Part shown: positions 22,501 to 35,400 of the stretch, piece by piece
Layout: the number at the start of each line of letters is the position of its first letter
Numbering within the stretch: position 1 is the first letter of the stretch
Notes under the pieces: generated by a model
What the model was told of the DNA's origin: nothing
Database searches by the model: none
What the model saw: only the letters and a program-made list of their open reading frames with translations
NCBI RefSeq assembly: GCF_001949145.1
Contig: NW_019091375.1
Location: forward strand, 2,011,351 to 2,052,397
Source of the DNA: Acanthaster planci
Taxonomy: Eukaryota > Echinodermata > Asteroidea > Valvatida > Acanthasteridae
Reading direction: 5' to 3'
DNA: 41,047 bases
Translations under genes and position numbers: made by a program

Positions 22501-23093
22501 TGGAAATATTCCATTCCATGATTACTAGAATTATTCCATTCGGTGTAATTAGATATTGTAGTTGGTGGGAATGAAATTCTAATTTGTACGAGCGAAACTG
22601 ATATTCTGGGACAGATAATTGCATGATGAGATTAGTAATTGCATGGTGAGAACGAAATAATAATTCCTAACAACTTACACCCACTTCCAACGCGTCCCTT
22701 GAATTCCTGGGCTTCAAAGGAAAGGGCATAGGCAAATGCAAACAAACAAATTTATTTTTGCTACAGAACATCGTATACTCCTTCAAAGTGCGTTACAAAA
22801 TTAAAGAATGCAGATATTTAAAAAGCACAGCTTTTTAAATTGAATGGTCCGAACTTCACGAACCAAACCCACATACGTGGAGGAACGCACTACACAACCA
22901 GTCAAAGGTGTATGCATTGTGTACTCGTACTCCCGGGGTATGTGTCCCTACATGCCCTGGCAAAGGCACTCGGAAGTTGGAGGCACTTTAGCTAATGTGT
23001 ACATAAAAACATGACGCAAATGATTCTTGCTCAGATAAAAAACATTACAAATATTCATTATGAGTTGACAGGTAACAGGTTAATGTCCACAAT

Positions 23094-23819
23094 ATTGGTC
23101 AATTTGTGATGCGTTATCGGTTGGTGATACGTTTATATCCGTTGGCTATACATTATCATTTATGTATTTGGGTCCTTTTCATAACCTCTCTTACAAAGGA
23201 AATGGTGCAAGGGCAACCCTTCGTCTCAAATTAATTAATAAATCACATTGTAAAAGACCATACCTGTGATGTCAAAGTGGGTCACGATATAACTTCGCGG
23301 TTTCGATCTCCCAGGGGACCGTCAATGCATGTCATGAAGCATGTATACCACTGAAAACAACAAGTGGTCACAATGTCTAAAAGGATTGCATACGTGCACG
23401 CACGAGCTCCTTTTTTATATATAGCATTCGGACCTTGTTCACACAGAACCTTTTTTGTGTTGTGTGTTAAAGCGGGGTTTGGTGGCGGACTCCTTTGTGT
23501 TCCAAATTCTACTTTATCTTTTTTAAGAAAATGCTGCTAAAAACATTTCATTTCAGTTATTATTTGGTGGGTGCACACAAAGGCAAACGAACATACCAAA
23601 AACAATGTTACAATCGTTGAATAAAGGTAAGCCGTCAAAAGAACTGTGCATCGTCCTGCAGGATCGCTAAAAGTGAACTTAATCATTATCAAGATTGCCG
23701 TGGCATCATGTTTGTCTTTCCCGTTTAAGAGGTTATGAAAAGGGCCCTGTTATGTCTCGATTGACAATAGCCAACGGATAACGTACTGCCAACCGATAAT
23801 AAGTCACATCGTGGCCAGT
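23094..23819. mobile_element. Putative non-autonomous element with ~95-bp inverted termini
   Basis: The ends 23094-23190 and 23819-23728 are inverted copies sharing TTATCGGTTGG, ATCCGTTGGCTAT and CCTTTTCATAACCTCT in the same order, with small gaps. The 540-bp interior has no long open frame. The structure fits a MITE-like or foldback DNA element. I could not fix a target-site duplication. Confidence 0.65.
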
Positions 23820-24770
23820 AATTTTTTTTTCACCCGAGTCGACGGATAATTCTTGTTAAACAAGTAAAACATGGAAACAACCCCAAAAATTAATACCAGT
23901 ATAGAATTAAAATGAAAATACTCCTCAAGCTCTGAGCATATGAATCTTTAGGTGAAGGCATTTTAATTGAGTTTAAGGCATACATTACAGCACGAAAGTC
24001 ACAATTACATCAAACCAGAATATTCTCAATTTCCAGGCAAAGTCAAACCTTACATGAATTCAACAAACAATGCCAAAGTTGTATCACCAAACCTCTAGTA
24101 AATTGCCAACAAAGTGAAACAACTACATCAATCAGTAAACGGTACATTCAAGGACGTGCGGCCATGAAAACAGGTACACAAAAATCAAAGAATCAAGTTC
24201 TACAAATTTTCCACAAATCCACAAATCACCACACTGTATCCAAACGCAATGAATCTATCAAGAAGTTATCAGGAATTTTCTACCGTAACAAATAAATAAA
24301 GGTATTACAGGAAATTCCAATGGTGCTTGTCGCAGCTGCGGTAGTTTCCTCCAACACCCGTCGACCAAGTCAGAGGGCAAAAAAAGCCAGGGACGAGACG
24401 ACGCAGTGGAGAACTATCAGGTTGTTGCAAGGACATCTGCAGGTTGTGGAACAGACTTCACTCCGCAAGTGGAACAGTGACTGCAGAACCTAACTCTCAG
24501 GCTTCAAAAGTTAGCAGGGTCCCACGGACATCAGCGTTCCGCAAACCATATACACCAACATACAAAGACCATCTATAATGGAAATTAATTTAACTACTCC
24601 ATGCCAGAAAATACATGCAGCTTTCCAAACTCACAATTTTATAATATTAGCAAAAATTAATCAATCAAGTTCCACATAATTTCGACCAGGCAATTCAATG
24701 TAAAGAAATCACAGAGTTACAAAAGTTCCCAAAATTAACCCACAACTTTTGACCACTGGTAAATTCGTTT
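23820..24770. other. Intergenic A/C-rich sequence, no recognised gene
   Basis: Low-complexity, A-rich and poor in long open frames. No feature was recognised. Confidence 0.4.
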
Positions 24771-25370
24771 CTTTTAACCACAACTGACCAATCAGAGAGC
24801 TGTTTGGTGCGTGACGCGCGCTCGCCGGTGATTTTGTATCATTTGTTAGCTACCCGCGCACCACGTACGTACGTACGTACGTTAATGCAGAACTTTGCAG
24901 GAAAATTAATGATCTGTTGATTTTAGCTATCAAATAAACTTTCACCCTGCTGATTTTGTGTGATGGAATTTCAACTGAGATTTGCTGTGGTAAGTCAAGA
25001 GGTGGTGTAGAATTAGGGAGTGGTTGTATGGTTTGAATTTAGGAGCAAATTTTGCGAAAAAACTGCACAAAATCACAGTTGGCTGAGTACTGAGCCTCAT
25101 GGACGACAGACCGCGGCCTAACGAACGTTACGAGTACTCTATGATGTAGCGGTTGCTTGACTGCAGCGTCGTGTCATTCGCCGCGTCATGATGCCGGGTC
25201 GTAGCCGCAGGCCTTGCTTGATCCATAGAGCAAAACCTATGCAGTAGCATGGTGTCTTCATTTATTATTCCAGTAGGCCCACCCAGCGATTGTTCAGAGA
25301 GGCAACTGGCTTGAAAATGAACAAAAAATCAGTGCTGTTTCTTTGCTTCATTCTTTGGCGAGTGAGTAAA
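24771..25370 (+). promoter_or_regulatory. Possible promoter / 5' leader region of the bHLH gene
   Basis: This CpG-richer stretch holds a CCAAT box (GACCAATCAG near 24786), an (ACGT)n run near 24866-24885 and a GC-rich block at 25100-25215. A good donor, GTGAGT, occurs at 25362, preceded by a 15-codon open frame from ATG 25317. It may end a 5' untranslated exon. Direct evidence for a transcription start is lacking. Confidence 0.3.
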
Positions 25371-26058
25371 ACGGTGGGTCACGATTTGCCTTAACGTGCG
25401 ACTGACTGACTGAGACATGTTCAACTCCAGGCCTACTAGGCTCGACACATTGTTTCACTAAGCTTAGGCCTAATGCTAGGCAAGGCCTATAACTTGTTCA
25501 TCAGTCCCCCAAGCTTTGCAGCCTTTTTTTGTTTATAACATCGTTAAGTCGAGGGCGTTATCACTTTGACAAGGTCATTGGGAGACGTTGAAAGGGAACG
25601 TTAAATTCTTACCAGATTGATTAAGGGTGGTTTGGCCTAACCTGTAACGTTTGCAGCAGTTAAAATTGTAAAAAATCATCAAAAGTGGTGAAAAAATGTC
25701 ATTATGAAGCTATAGGCCTCACTAATGTTCACCTACTCGATCAGGATACATTGCAGGCATTGTAAACTTGATGTGCAAACGTTTTGGATTCAACTCCAGG
25801 CAGGGGACATGGTTAAATGTGATCCAGCCTACGGTGACGCATTCATCTGGTTAAAAAAAGGGTGAAACCTTGGCTGCTCTATATAAGTGTGTACAAATTA
25901 ATTTTTCATATATCTTGCTTATTTGTCAGGTAGATACAAAGTGGTCCATTATGTTTTTTAACATCGAGGTCAGTTCGCTTTTCTTCATTATGCATAACAG
26001 GATCAATGTGGGTCATGCTTTACTGTTATTCTGATTTTGATTATACCAAGGGAGCATC

Positions 26059-26430
26059 ATGCCACTGGCAGCCCAAAGGTCAAAGGACGACCCTGATGAC
26101 GAGATCCCCACTTCCTCATCCTCGTCCCATTCCTCGCCGACACTGACGCCCCGCCGGTGGTCCCACAAGAAATTCGGTCACAGCAAGAGACCGGCGATTC
26201 AGCTCGCAGGGCCGCCGACTTTGTGCCAGCAACTGCAGCAGCGTGCCCTTCCGTCGACGGCAACCCTGAATACTGAGGGTAAAACCAGACAGTCGCCGCG
26301 CAGGGACGAGAAGAAGAAAAGGAGGCGTGAGTCCGATGCCAAGTGGCGCTCTAACCTGTCCGTCTGCTTCAAGCATCTGGAGACAAAATTGCTTCCAGGG
26401 AGGAATTGTACCAAAACTCGCCTCTCCAAG
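26059..26430 (+). CDS. bHLH gene exon 1 (coding)
   Basis: It encodes residues 1-124 and ends LSK in phase 0 at donor GTATCT. It holds a Ser-rich leader, the nuclear-localisation-like EKKKRRR run, helix 1 and the loop. An in-frame TGA lies at 26038, so 26059 is the first usable ATG unless an upstream exon joins after the AG at 26050. Confidence 0.85.
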
Positions 26431-29400
26431 GTATCTTTATTTTTTAGAATCTCTCCTATGAACTGCTCAAGAAAGCAACATTCTGTATCGTGTCAAGTAT
26501 AGTTACCTCCGGCCCATGCTTCTTCAGAAGATTTGTGGCATATATTTTTTTCTGCAAGATTTGAATTTTAAAACTTTGCATGGTGGAGGTAGTACGAGTG
26601 GTTAAGGATTTGCGGGTGCACCATGGGATCTGCACGTTTCTCTTCAAGAAGAGGTGGGGTTTTTAAAGGAACCGGTGAGTGTTAACTCAATGTTTCAACC
26701 AGGATGCTCTGGCCATCCTCAGGAGAGAGGGTAGTTTTTCTGATGGTCACAGCATCGTTATGGTGGCTGCTTTCTTCGTGTAAGAAATTCTTCATCCTGT
26801 CGTTTGCTACCCTACAGTCCTTTACCCACCTCTGCCTTTTCACACCCTTCCCTTCCCATTGTTGCCTACCCATCTGGCCAGCCATCTGTCTACTCACCCC
26901 TCCTCCTGGTTGATTTTGTCTCTAGTACTTTTTCATTTTGCCTTTGAGATAAAAAAAATATGCTTGGATCAAAACATCACTCTGTTTTGTTCTGAGGCTG
27001 AGAAAGTTTATAAAAATTCAAGATCCACCTTCAATGACCTTCGTTTAAATGGTTTCAAACATTACGAGGGGGCAACATAATTTATTTCACCCTCAACATG
27101 TGCCTCTCGTTTCTGTGAGAATGTTTCTCTGGAGCTATCCTCTAAAAATAACCATTTCTTTTCCTCCCTTGCTGCAGACTTTCTTTTCACAAGGCAAGTT
27201 CTCACTCAGACTTTCAGTGAATTCAAATCCACATCAGTGAATCGACAAAACAATTTTCTAACTCCTTTTTTTCTGGCTTCTTGCTAGGAAATGATCGTTC
27301 AGAAGACGGTGCAGAAGGTCCAGTATTTAGAGGCTGTCTTCATGTTTTTGAAGCAAGCAGATAGACACGGTGAGACACTCGCTAGTTTTGCTTGAGTTTT
27401 GGACAGTCGATCTAGAAGTAATTCACAGGATGCATGGTGTGGGGCAACCCGAGCGTTTTCCCCCAAAAGATCTATTTCTGGTTTTAGGGTTGACATTGGT
27501 AACAGTAGACCGATCCAGTAAGCCCCGCCCAACACGCAGCCACACTCCATTGTTTCAGCTGCATACATCTCCCTTAGTCACAACTTCATTATATAAGATG
27601 AGCATTTTTCACGGCTATTACATGATATCTGTCTCAATACAAAAGCCCTTGCAAAAATTTTTCAACGACAGTAATTGCCTTGTGTATATTTTAGGTAACA
27701 AGAGTTGCTTTTCACCGACGCGAGGACATCAAAGTCTCCAGTCAGCCAGGAGAGAGTTTGCTCGCAAGTTCTACTACAAATATAGACAAAAGCCAAGGTC
27801 ATTTTGCTTTTTCTTTTATTTTTACAGACAAAAAAAAAAAGAAAGCCCAACGGTACAAGTAAATTAATTTCCGAGTATTTACCTGGGAATTCAATGACAT
27901 GAGCATATAGGAGCCCTTAATGGTGCATGTGCTGCATTGTTTTGTGAAAGCATGTGATCACATTTTCATTTTAATGTGTACAAAACTGCGGCATATTTGC
28001 CAGAGGCATAAAAAATAAGCCCAGCGGCAGTGGCATTCAAATGTCTGTCTCATCTCTTTCTTAATCACCACTTTATTATACGAGGTACATGTATTTAATT
28101 TTGCAGTCCATAAACAATTTGTATTTTGTCTATAGCTCTCTGCGTGCCCCCTACATGACAAACGGCACTTGAATTTCACCTTTTTGAGAAGTAGTCACTC
28201 TCAGGGTTATTTATAAGGCAGGTTTCATATACATGTAACAAATTCTTAAGTCCAAGGGACCTTGTGTTTCAAAGATATATAGCAGGGTATAATCTCATAA
28301 AAAACTATGTTATGTGGGCCTAGTTCATTTCCTTTGACAAAAAGGCATTTTGGGATATTGACATGCATTTGATGTGACCCAGGCTACAGAAGATTTACCT
28401 TTTTTTGCCATATTTATTAATATCCGTTTATCCAACAGCGCATTTAGCAACATTACAGGATGAAGTGAGAGTTAACAAGACAATGAAGAAATGTTCAGTT
28501 TCAGAGGTGGGAGGAAAACCATGGATGAAGATTCCAGGGGAAAACCCAAAGAATCAGGCAGGGACTGAAAACCCAATCCACATGCTGACCTAGTTGGGAT
28601 TCGAACCCGGGTGGAAGGCGAGGAAAGAGCCACTACACCAACCTGACTGTTACATATGTAATAGTGCTCAACTAGGCTCTATGATATAGTCCGGTTGTAT
28701 GACAGAGTTCAATTGCATGTATATCTGCCCTCTAGCACCGAAACCACTTCTGTTGAGAAAACAGAGCCCAAAGCAGTCCAGCAAGAAGGTGTCCTGCCAA
28801 GGTTTGGCAAAACCAACAGCGAGCAGCTTGTTCCTCCCTTGGTGAAAACGACAGCAACGGGCCCAGCAATGGAGTACCCCACTGAATGTGATCCCTCAAG
28901 GTCCAATGTGCCAAGAGGTTAGATTGCAAACAGAATGTAATGTGTGACGTATGTCTATAAACGAAACTGTCAGTTATCACCAACAGCCATAACTCCTTCA
29001 GTTTCCACATTAATCAGTGCCTAACACACTTAAACTTTTAGCAAATATGCTAAATAAAACTTTGTCAAATGTGACCTGGCTGTCACGACAAAATAGGCGT
29101 ATATTTATATAAGGGGTTTTGCCCTTACCCAATGTTTATATCGAACACTGTATGCTCAGTGCTTGTCCTAGAGCGTGCGAAAAAATTCACGAGCTTACTC
29201 GGGTGGGACTCGAACCCACGACCTCCTGCTTACTAGTGCAGACGTCTTAACCACTCGACCACCGATCTTGAAAATAGGCGTAAAACTGCATCCCGCTCTT
29301 ACCTATTTTGAGGGTTCAAAGTCATATTGAAGTGGAGGTCAATTTCGGGGGGGGGGTTGAAATCTTTGGAAAGCGTAAGCCGTTTTCTGTGAAATTCCAA

Positions 29401-32400
29401 ATGTTTCGCAGGGTCATATATTTAAAAATGTCATTTTCTCAGCAATCTTGATGATAACATTATTCTGGCCATGTCAGAAATGTTGAAACAACGTCAGGAA
29501 CAAAGACACAAAGCTGCCAGAATAATGTCACATTGTCACCTTATATTTCTCCCCTTAGCGTCCCATGTACATACCACTTGAAAGCTCTTTTTCTGCTGAA
29601 TTGAAAAAACACCAATCTCGGTTTTTGAAAATTCCAACTTTCAGCTCATTTTGTAATGACAGGTCACAAATATTGGCGAGTTCGTACTTAGTTGAAGCTA
29701 TGTAATGATGATTGATGTCAGTGTTTACATACACGTATGTCGGATGCTTGTTGTGGTCTGTTTATTTTTGTGGGATCTTTTTGATTGAAACTTTAGACCT
29801 TTGGACAGTACTGTAGTCGTGTATTTTTTGAGTGCCAAGTTCTCTGCCAAATACATGTATTGAACTGGCTAAAACGGAACAAAGCTAGGGAACTTTGACT
29901 TTGTTTATGGTAAATGCCCCAGGGTAAGATTACAAAAAATAAATAAATTTCAGACTTCACACACCACTCCAAGTTTTGTTATCTCTCAACAAGTTCAATA
30001 TTTGGCCAAGAAGTTGGTCTTTGAAAAGTACCCAACCACAACACTGCCTTCTGGGGTACATTCATCTTTTTGCCATCAAGCTAGATCCCTGTTTTAGTGC
30101 TCTGGATTTGAAAAGAGGCGATCCCTTGACACGTCTATATGAGGAATCCTAAGAAGGTTGCCAAGTAGCAAGCGGTCAGCTTGCTTTCAAGATTGACTTT
30201 TGTTTGGTGTCTTCTGTTTCTCTCTACAAGAACGAGCTGTTCCCTCCACTCCGACCAAGTCCCTCGTCTGCGAGGAGCGAGATCTCGACACGGAGGACTC
30301 GTGGCCGGAAACTCTCAATCTCACACCCAAACATATCCCAAACAATGCTTTCAATGGTAAGCTCTTCACAACAAGATTCCTACGTTACGTCTAGTAGGAC
30401 CCCAAAAGGCTTTTAATGTACACAAATTTATTAGCAAATGGGAACAATTACACTGCAATTAAATGCTTTAAGTCAGCAAGCGAGATGGCCAAATATGCAT
30501 TTTGAACTTTTTTATTCGATCAAAAATGGGTACTCAGGATATAACAAAATCACATCATAAATTTTCAAAGCTTTACACTTGAAAGCTGGAAAAATTCTAA
30601 ATTTTAGGGGATCATTGAAAAAAAGCCTCAATTTCTATAGAAAGGTTTATCATTGGGAAGATTTCAAAGTATTAGCTTTTGATGTCTGAATTGATTACGC
30701 CCTTTATTGCATTTCCAAAGGACACATTCAGCAAACTCAAGTGATGACGAATCCAAAACGTAGAGCACTGCACGACGTGGCACGTGTTCCCTCCCAGAGT
30801 CCAGTGAGAGATCAGAGAAGTTACGTTCCTACTTCGCCCTCTCTCTACAGTCCGGATAGACCGCTTGTGCCTAGTGTACCAAGTCACATGAAGGTTGGTG
30901 ACAGGCCGGCTAGCTTCGACAACCATTCTGTGAGTCCCGCTGCGAAGAACGGAATAGCAGGTCCCAGCGGACTGGCCCTCAAGGGCTCGGCCCGCTCTCC
31001 GGCCAGAAAGTATGACGAAGTGACACCTCACTGGCCGGCCTACTGGAGTCCGGCCAAAAGCTCAGCCCACCGGAGTCCAGCCATTAGCCCTGGGCTGGCC
31101 AGTCCTTGCCAAGTCCCACGCTGGAGTTTGCCCGGAACACCGGTCACCAATCGGTCTGCCAGATGTAGAAGCGTACCACCCTTCTGGCCACCAAGTCCCG
31201 CCAGTAGGTCGACTGACAGCCAAGTAAAAACCAGTGGCCACACCTTCTGCAGCCATCCATCCTACAGTCCTGTACACAGTCCGTCCGTTAGCCACGGAAC
31301 TAATGATCAAATCCGGCCACTGTACCGCAGTCCAGCCAGAACCTTGGCTGATAATCCAACCACTAGCCAGGCAGGCACTGTTCTCACTTACTCAGCTCTT
31401 CTCCCTGACCTCATCATGACTTCACCATCCAAGCGCTACAAGATTGTGGGAAAGTCCGTCATCAGCTTGGGAGACAGTAAGTTTTTTCCTGTACCATTCA
31501 AAGATGAACTTCAAGATGCACATGTAAAACACAAACATCGAATTCGCAAGGATAAATTATAACCCTAGAGTAGAACCTGAAAAAATAATCTAAGCAAGTC
31601 CTCTCATTCACAAAGAAACCAGATTTACAAGATCACATTTTGCTTGTTGTGACATATGCTGTAGATATTAACAGACTGCGAATTCAGGGCTTAACTGATA
31701 GAGAACATTCGTAAACGGGTACATGTTTCTTCCAGATAAGTGGTTGCAAACAAAAGCACGCTCGTTTTGTGTCTGCTTTTAAACTTATTACAGTAATTTT
31801 AGCTGAGCTACATTTTACAAATTACACAGTGTGAAATGTACATATATTTGACGACTTAACTAGAGCACCAGCAGTTTTCAAGTTACAGTGTCAAGTATAG
31901 ATTAAAAGGTCATAATCAATATCTGAGCTGAAGGATGAGATTGGTGGAGGAAGAGAAATCCACGGAACAACCAGTCAAGGGGCTGTAACAGTGATCGCAA
32001 TAAAACCTGTGACTTTTCAGGAGTTTCAATAACTAGCAAGGCGTGAGTTCTATCACAAACGGCCCTGAAATTGTGAGACCTTGCACTTGGTTTTCAGTAC
32101 CACCAAAAACTAGCAAGACCTTGATGATTAAACGTTGAAAAAAAATCCACAAAGCTTGGGTCAGTATTGTCCCGAAATTGAGAAAACCCCAGGAAATATT
32201 GCACCTTCTGCGCGACATATTCCTGTCTGCTCTCTCCCACAAATGTAGAGATTTGAGACCAAGAATGTGTTACGTTTTACACTGTGTGTCTTACTCTGCG
32301 TTAACGCAGATGCGCTATAGAGTTACTTATTCCATGCACCCGGGCATACTGCATGCCAGGTTGGTAAGTCCAGGTGGGATTGATGGAATGCAGTGTATTT

Positions 32401-35400
32401 TCTCCCGTGGAATGTGGCTCTTGATAGCCAGCAGGTCGACTCATCTCGGTAGGCTGGAGCCAGGGGTCGACACAACAAATCCCATCTTCCTCAGCTGGCA
32501 TCCATCTCATGCGTAATTTTTCTTTTGGTCTTTTGCTCGATGCGCTTATTCAAGCTGGGCCAGAAACCGCCCAAATCTTGACGTCACCCGACCAAGCTGA
32601 TGATGCCCCCCTTCCAAACTTGGAACCGGAAGGCAGAGTGACCCCAGACTTGACGTGTCAGGAAGACATCCCTTCTTGGAAAGAGGATGACAGGTGAGTT
32701 TTGGCCCTAGCAGTGAACATCTTAGCTCGAGGAGTGACAGATGGCATTTGATGGCTACAGACAAACTCTGATTTTGAACAATGAGGAAACGTAACAATTT
32801 GGTTGCAAGAAACTCTCTTTTTAACCACTGGTTAGAAGACGTTATTTTTTTAAACACTGTTATATACACAGAATATATGTAATCCAAAACATGAATAGAG
32901 CCACATGCCACCAAACAATGAGCCTTTTCACTGTGTAAATCAAAGCGTGCAGAGCATGCAGGGCCACAAACCGAGAATTTGCGGTTTGGCAGGTGGCCTT
33001 CGTGGCCAAGTGAGGCTGGAATTCTCGGAGTTGGCTTTTAAAAAAGATACATGTAGAATTAAGATATGAATTTAAAAGTTCTCGTAAACAGGCAAATTTG
33101 TGTGAAAAATTGGTAACATTCTGCACAACTGCTTGTGCTCATTGCTTTAGCTAGCTGAGGGTTTTTGTAAACAACCATTAAAACACAAACTTTTTTCACA
33201 AAATAATTCACTTGTCCAGAAATAGCATGGACCCTGGATGTTCCGAGTCTCTGCTAAAACATGCTGAAATGCCATTTTTAAAAGCACCAAACCCTAACCT
33301 CAGTGATGTGATGAAATTTTCAAGAGCAACCATCAGATTTGTAACCAAATCCCCAACAAAAAAAAACTCGCCCCTCAGGTATCAGAAGCGGACCCCCTAC
33401 GGCACTCCTCGCTCGGCCACCCATCCCCCCTCCATTGCCCCTAAGCGTCGCCCCTCTGCCTGGTCAGCCAAGTTTGTCAATGATGTCAGGCGGGCCACAC
33501 TGGGACCTGGCCCCAAAAGAGCAAAGAGCGGGCGCTGCAAGAGGCTATTTTGTGACGACAGCGGAGACAGCATTGCTGGTCAACCGATTATCAAGAAGGA
33601 AAAGGTGCCCTTTTCTCAAGGAGTTGGCGGTTGAGGGAATGGGATCAGGGCTTTGGGCAATAGGGCTGGCCTTGGCGTGATTGCATTGGATTTGGGTAGA
33701 TTTGTCTAGCGTACTGTTATACTGCAGGTAAACTTCAACGATGGCAAAGTATTTTCTAAGCGTATGTTCAAATCATTTCAATTTTCATCTGTTAAGGGGA
33801 AATGAGAGTAATTTTGTTGTGTGCTGTCTTTCAGCAGTGAGTGATGATAGATCACTGAAATATACACAAGTGCCTTGTACCAAGACTAGATTGGGCGATG
33901 CTGGTTTTACTAACAGACCAATCCATGAAGCCCCATGCTATTGAGTTCAGACCAACCACAGCGGTGATTTATGTCCCATATACACTAAAGTCTGACATGT
34001 GTGCACACGCATGTGCAAGGCTGGAACATAGTGGATCAGTTAATTACTTTGCCGGTCTAGAAGCTAGTAGGTGTCTCGTTGTCCATTGTAGCAATTAATC
34101 CCCACAGCAGAAATTGCCTTCTTAACAGAGAATCCAGCATGTGCAGAAAACTCATAGAGCCTTCTTTTGCAAAGAAAACGCTTTCTGTCAACCACGGGTT
34201 GGAAAACTGGGGACAGCTGTAATGGAAACCAAAATCACAAGAAAGAGAAATGAAGATTTTACACAGTGTTCAGTGAAGTGTTGTGAGTGATTGCCAGTCG
34301 TGAATGGTCTTGCGTCTGGTCTGGTGAATGGTTTCCTGTCTTATTTCATCTTGTGATGGTCTCCATGCGTTTTACTACGCTGATGATAACGCCCAAGTCT
34401 TGGTCACCACTGTTAATTGAAACTTGTGCTTCTGTGCCTGCTCAAATCTTGCTTGCTTCCTGTCCGCACATGGTGTAGCTTGACCAGATAAATGCCGGGA
34501 GCATGGTTGGCGACGGCAAGAAGGCACCCAGGAGAAAGTACCACAAGCGAGCCACCGCTGCCCGCGTCAGACCCCGGAATCCCCTGAACAGCGAAGTGGG
34601 CAGCCACGTCTGGTGAGTTTGTATACAAGGCGACAACCCCTCCAAGACCCTTGAGTATTACAGGTCACAGGCCAGCCATGTTGAACAACATCTCAGGATG
34701 GAAGGAGCTCAAGGATGCAATTTTCAAACCTGTGTACATGCACGGATAAAAGTGCTTGGCAGAAAACCACATTCCTGGACTTTACGGCAGTACATATTTG
34801 CTGAAGTGTCCTGTTTATGTTGAAGAGTGATAGATATGGCAGAGTAAAAAATAAGCCAGTTTCTTATCCTTCCCCTCGTCAATTTTCCTTGACCACATTC
34901 TTTTCTCATTTATTGTTAAATTTGCAGCATGTTTTGAGTTTTATTTACACAAATTTATGTTTTTTTCAGACAACAAAATGTAGCTATAAATGCCAAGTTT
35001 AAAACCTGTTTCATGTAGATGGATTGAATGCGCCTTTTACTTTAGACCCAAACACATCGATAGAAAAGTCCAGGAAATCCATGTGCCATCTTGGAAAGAT
35101 TTCTTGGATTTAAAAATGGAGTTGTTGCATCCTTTTTAAAAAAAAAATCTGAATGAGAAAATATTCTCTTAAAATTTGCCTAAGATGCCAATATAAGCTG
35201 CTTCCTCTTCAAACTACTATTTTCCATCTCTTTCGTCAAGTGGGATCACCCGGCAGCGCAACTGTCAACACAAGTCCAGAGCACCCATATGTACTCCATC
35301 ACCTGCCTCAAGCACTGAAGCATCGCCCTATCGCCATCCCACTGCTAAGCTCCGCTCCCAAAGCAAGGCCAGCCGGAGGAAGTCACAGACGCCGAGGAAG

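Noticed and set aside
24866-24885. (ACGT)n run as a regulatory operator
   Set aside because: A simple self-complementary microsatellite; no evidence of binding function.
27798-27827. A 30-nt intron inside the exon 3 region (GTCATT...TTTACAG)
   Set aside because: Far too short for splicing. Ending exon 3 at 27797 and joining to 28736 keeps the frame.
28405-28593. 62-codon open frame as an exon of the bHLH gene
   Set aside because: Its sequence is the body of the SINE also found at 6735-7003.
29190-29265. Functional tRNA gene on the minus strand
   Set aside because: Intact A and B boxes, but the arms do not fold cleanly and the segment is the head of an element bounded by a 12-bp duplication, so it is a SINE.
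33380-33604. Ending exon 8 at the internal GTATCA donor
   Set aside because: The downstream sequence stays open and basic, and the phase-0 end at 33604 fits exon 9; kept only as a possible alternative site.
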